From Trochalopteron elliotii (lineage: Eukaryota > Chordata > Aves > Passeriformes > Leiothrichidae), in the NCBI GenBank assembly GCA_024734555.1, contig JANPWX010000062.1, positions 1,217,541-1,281,540 of the forward strand: 64,000 nucleotides of DNA, in the 5' to 3' direction. The translations under genes and the position numbers were made by a program. The notes under the pieces were generated by a model. It did no database searches. It was not told the origin of the DNA and saw only the letters and a list, made by a program, of their open reading frames with translations. Positions 61,791-64,000 of the stretch are shown here, piece by piece; position 1 is the stretch's first letter; the number at the start of each line of letters is the position of its first letter.

Positions 61791-62820
61791 AGGCCTAGTT
61801 CTTAGGGTCAAAATGTGGAAGGAAGTAGCAGTAGAAGGAGAAGGAAAGAAATAGGGGTCCTATGCTTATATTTTGTCATTTAAAAATGAAAAATTATTAA
61901 TAATTTCCAGAACAGTAAGGATTTTCCTGTTCCATAAAAGAAAAAAATCCCAACAATTATACTTTGAGTATACAATTCAGTTTATATCTCCTCCCTTTTT
62001 TGATCCCTTTTTCACATATTTGATGTGGAAACCTCATCTTCCAATAAATACCTCAACATTAGTGCATGTTATGTGTTTTATAAGGATTCAAGGATAGTAT
62101 TACAATTTGCCCTTGATGAACAGTGAGAAAGTCATATGTATTGGTAATTAGTGAAGATTCTTCTTCTTGAGTATATGGTAATCATAACTGCCTAAGGCGG
62201 GATGGTGTGCTGATAACGATGGGAATGTCCTTTATACAAGAAGAAAAGAAAAGCAGTACAGATATGAGAAAGAATGCAGATTTAGAGAATTGTAATGACA
62301 TGAAGGAAAGGTGTATGTTTTCATCATTTGACAAGAGAATATGGTTTTTTTTATCCTCATCGAACTCACTTTCTCTGTTAATTTGCCAAGGGAGAGCACT
62401 TGAGGGGACAGTCCTTGCACTCCACTCAAAGTTGTGTGGTTCAATTTGTAGGTTTTGTTCAGGATATCATGATATCACCTTTTTCATACATATTTAATAT
62501 CTACAGTGCACTACCCATTTAAAATTAATGTATCTGTCCTCTTATTTGTACCCCCTAAAGAAAAATCTCTCCACCAGACCTCTCAACAATGAAACCCCTT
62601 GTGAGCTTTCAGCTGCAGAGGCTCTGGCATTGGTGTTTCAACAGAATATTGGTGCTTAGGAGTGACTGAGGATAAGAAAGCAGTGGGTGTGAGGAGTTAT
62701 CACAGAATTGATCTGGTGTAACCCTAGGATCTACATAAACTAAAATATATATTCATAAAATTAGACAAATTCCTTTAACAACTAAAGATAAATGATCATG
62801 CAAAAATCGACTGAGCCACC
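61791..62820. other. Unannotated spacer between two CR1-like remnants
   Basis: About 1 kb without recognisable CR1 coding similarity. An intact CR1 would have the ORF2 endonuclease and the first part of the reverse transcriptase here, which takes more room than is available. A 96-codon frame at 62207-62497 (+) resembles neither. Confidence 0.4.
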
Positions 62821-63125
62821 AGAATCAAAGTGATCACTAGTTTGACATCAGCAGTGACCTGTAACAAATGGAATACCTCAAGGGTCAAAGATAAGAAATG
62901 CTGGGGTTTTTTGTGTTCAAGATCTTAATCATCTGGATGATAACATAGAATTGACTCTCAGCAAATATGTGAATATTACTGTATAAGGGGAGTGACTGAT
63001 ATACCAAATGTCAGAGCTAATGTCCTGAAGGACCTTTAAAAAGCTGACAACTGAGCTAAAAGAAATCTATTAGATTTCAGCAAGGATACTGTACATCAGT
63101 ACAGGTTTGTTTACCAAGCAGCTAA
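62821..63125 (+). pseudogene. CR1-like ORF2 reverse transcriptase remnant, plus strand
   Basis: Nucleotide order follows the CR1-type reverse transcriptase palm: GGAATACCTCAAGGGTCAA (the PQGS block), TTCAAGATCTTAATCATCTG and GGATGATAACATAGAATTGA (the FNIxINDLDxGIE block), CTCTCAGCAAATATGTG (the TLSKFADD block), ATACCAAATGTCAGAGCT, GGACCTTTAAAAAGCTGACA and GAGCTAAAAGAAATCTATTA. The catalytic FADD position is destroyed, and stops and frameshifts interrupt the frame. It lies in the same orientation as the ORF1 remnant 1 kb upstream, so both may come from one old element with deletions. Confidence 0.7.
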
Positions 63126-63302
63126 ATAACAATGTATCATGCATGTAGGTATGATTCTGTCTTATCATCTCTCCAGTTACTTGAAATTTAGAGACTATGT
63201 CCACCAACTGTGTAATCTTTGTGTGAACCTCCTGGAAAAAGTTGTAAAAGACATTCAGGAGAACATCTGGCCCTGGAAAAAATAAGTCAATAGCATCCTG
63301 AA
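63126..63302. other. Unannotated sequence
   Basis: Nothing recognised. CR1 similarity fades out at the left edge. Confidence 0.4.
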
Positions 63303-63410
63303 GTTTTTGGGTGATTTGGTTTTGTTTGGGGATTTTTTTGGTTGTTTTTGGTTTTGGTTTTGGGGGTTTTTTTTGGGGGGGTGGGTGGTGTTTGTTTGTT
63401 TGTTTTTTCT
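63303..63410. repeat. G/T-rich low-complexity tract
   Basis: On the plus strand the tract is almost only G and T, with G runs (GGGG, GGGGG, GGGGGGG, GGG) separated by T runs, and ends in a GTTT repeat. The G runs could form a quadruplex. The Pro/Lys/Asn-rich minus-strand frames (63070-63486, 63255-63470) are products of this composition. Confidence 0.9.
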
Positions 63411-64000
63411 TGTTCCATAGAATTGGAAATATATATGATATTTCTGATGACTCATATCCATTGCCATCACTGGTTAGAAGAGGCAATGGTCTAAGCTGGG
63501 TTTGGGGGGAATTTCACAGAATTCCTACTATATTGCAAATTCCTTCAGTAAATCTCTAATGCCAGCGGTCTGATTCAAAGACCACCAAAAGCAGAATACA
63601 AGGAATTGTAGTGAATTACATTCCATATTAGTGTCAGTTCATTGTTTATATACATGATCAGTGAATCTGTAGCAGTAAAAAAAGGTAATTATATGTGCAT
63701 TCATATGTGCAAGGGGCATGATCAGACCTTTACTGAGGAATTATGATGTGAAATCAGAACAGTCAAATTACATCTATATGGCATCTCAAATGTAGCATAG
63801 TAAACACAGGACTTTTAGAGGAAATATTTCTTCTGAGTTCCTTATCTGAATGAGTTTTGGCCTCTTAGTTACATGATAGAAGTCACTATTCTAAAGAAAT
63901 GAAGAAGGCTGCTGATTCATGTACACTGATCTATACCAATGAATTAATGAGGAAAGAAAATTATCTAGTATATACCTAGTAATGTGTAAGTGATAGTTTA
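63411..64000. other. Unannotated sequence to the window end
   Basis: I see no gene or recognised repeat. Confidence 0.5.

Noticed and set aside
63070..63486. 138-codon frame, minus strand, with Pro/Lys-rich centre
   Set aside because: The centre is the complement of the G/T-rich tract and the ends lack similarity to known proteins.
1..64000. CRISPR arrays, tRNA or rRNA genes, bacterial operons
   Set aside because: None was seen. The repeats and composition indicate a vertebrate nuclear genome.

Overview
The window looks like a piece of a bird nuclear genome, probably from Neoaves. It is AT-rich throughout, with no operons, no closely spaced long reading frames and no recognisable protein-coding gene, tRNA, rRNA or CRISPR array. 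The call rests on its repeats: several CR1 (chicken repeat 1) LINE fragments, some carrying the ATTCTATGA-type 3' end, and several solo LTRs that resemble common avian endogenous retrovirus (ERV) families. I read it as intergenic or intronic sequence in a gene-poor region. Family assignments come from remembered consensus features, not from a database search.

Layout. 1-10 kb is unique AT-rich sequence with short local duplications and an A/C-rich low-complexity tract. 10.27-10.55 kb is a CR1 3' end on the + strand. 12.85-13.29 kb is an ERVL-like LTR on the - strand. 14.4 and 15.7 kb hold microsatellites. 16.90-17.40 kb (-) and 25.65-26.15 kb (+) are two copies of one roughly 500-bp solo LTR, in opposite orientation, each with its own exact 6-bp target-site duplication. 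Between them lie a possible terminal exon (19.86-20.14 kb, -), a CR1 fragment (20.83-21.06 kb, -), a CA microsatellite and an unexplained GC-rich patch (23.58-23.93 kb). 27.6 kb has a short CR1 3' remnant. 29.7 kb has a decayed tandem repeat with a 71-76-bp period. 30.5 kb may be an eroded LTR. 31.18-31.75 kb is a CR1 (-).

36.2-37.4 kb holds an eroded LTR-like stretch, a 37-bp tandem repeat and an ERVL-type LTR (-). 42.9 and 44.7 kb carry two pieces of another LTR family in opposite orientation. 47.92-48.52 kb is a second copy of the 36.9-kb LTR family, on the + strand. 56.11-57.20 kb is a CR1 (-) split by a 503-bp solo LTR flanked by GGCAAC on both sides. 61.2-63.1 kb carries decayed + strand CR1-like coding remnants: an ORF1 esterase (SGNH-type) domain and part of the ORF2 reverse transcriptase. 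The end holds a G/T-rich tract with quadruplex potential.

Nothing here acts as a gene system. The content is a history of retrotransposon insertion and decay in otherwise unique sequence. The points most worth a second look are the nested insertion, the inverted LTR pair, the CR1 ORF1/ORF2 remnants, the GC-rich patch and the possible terminal exon. I found no convincing evidence of a new biological system.
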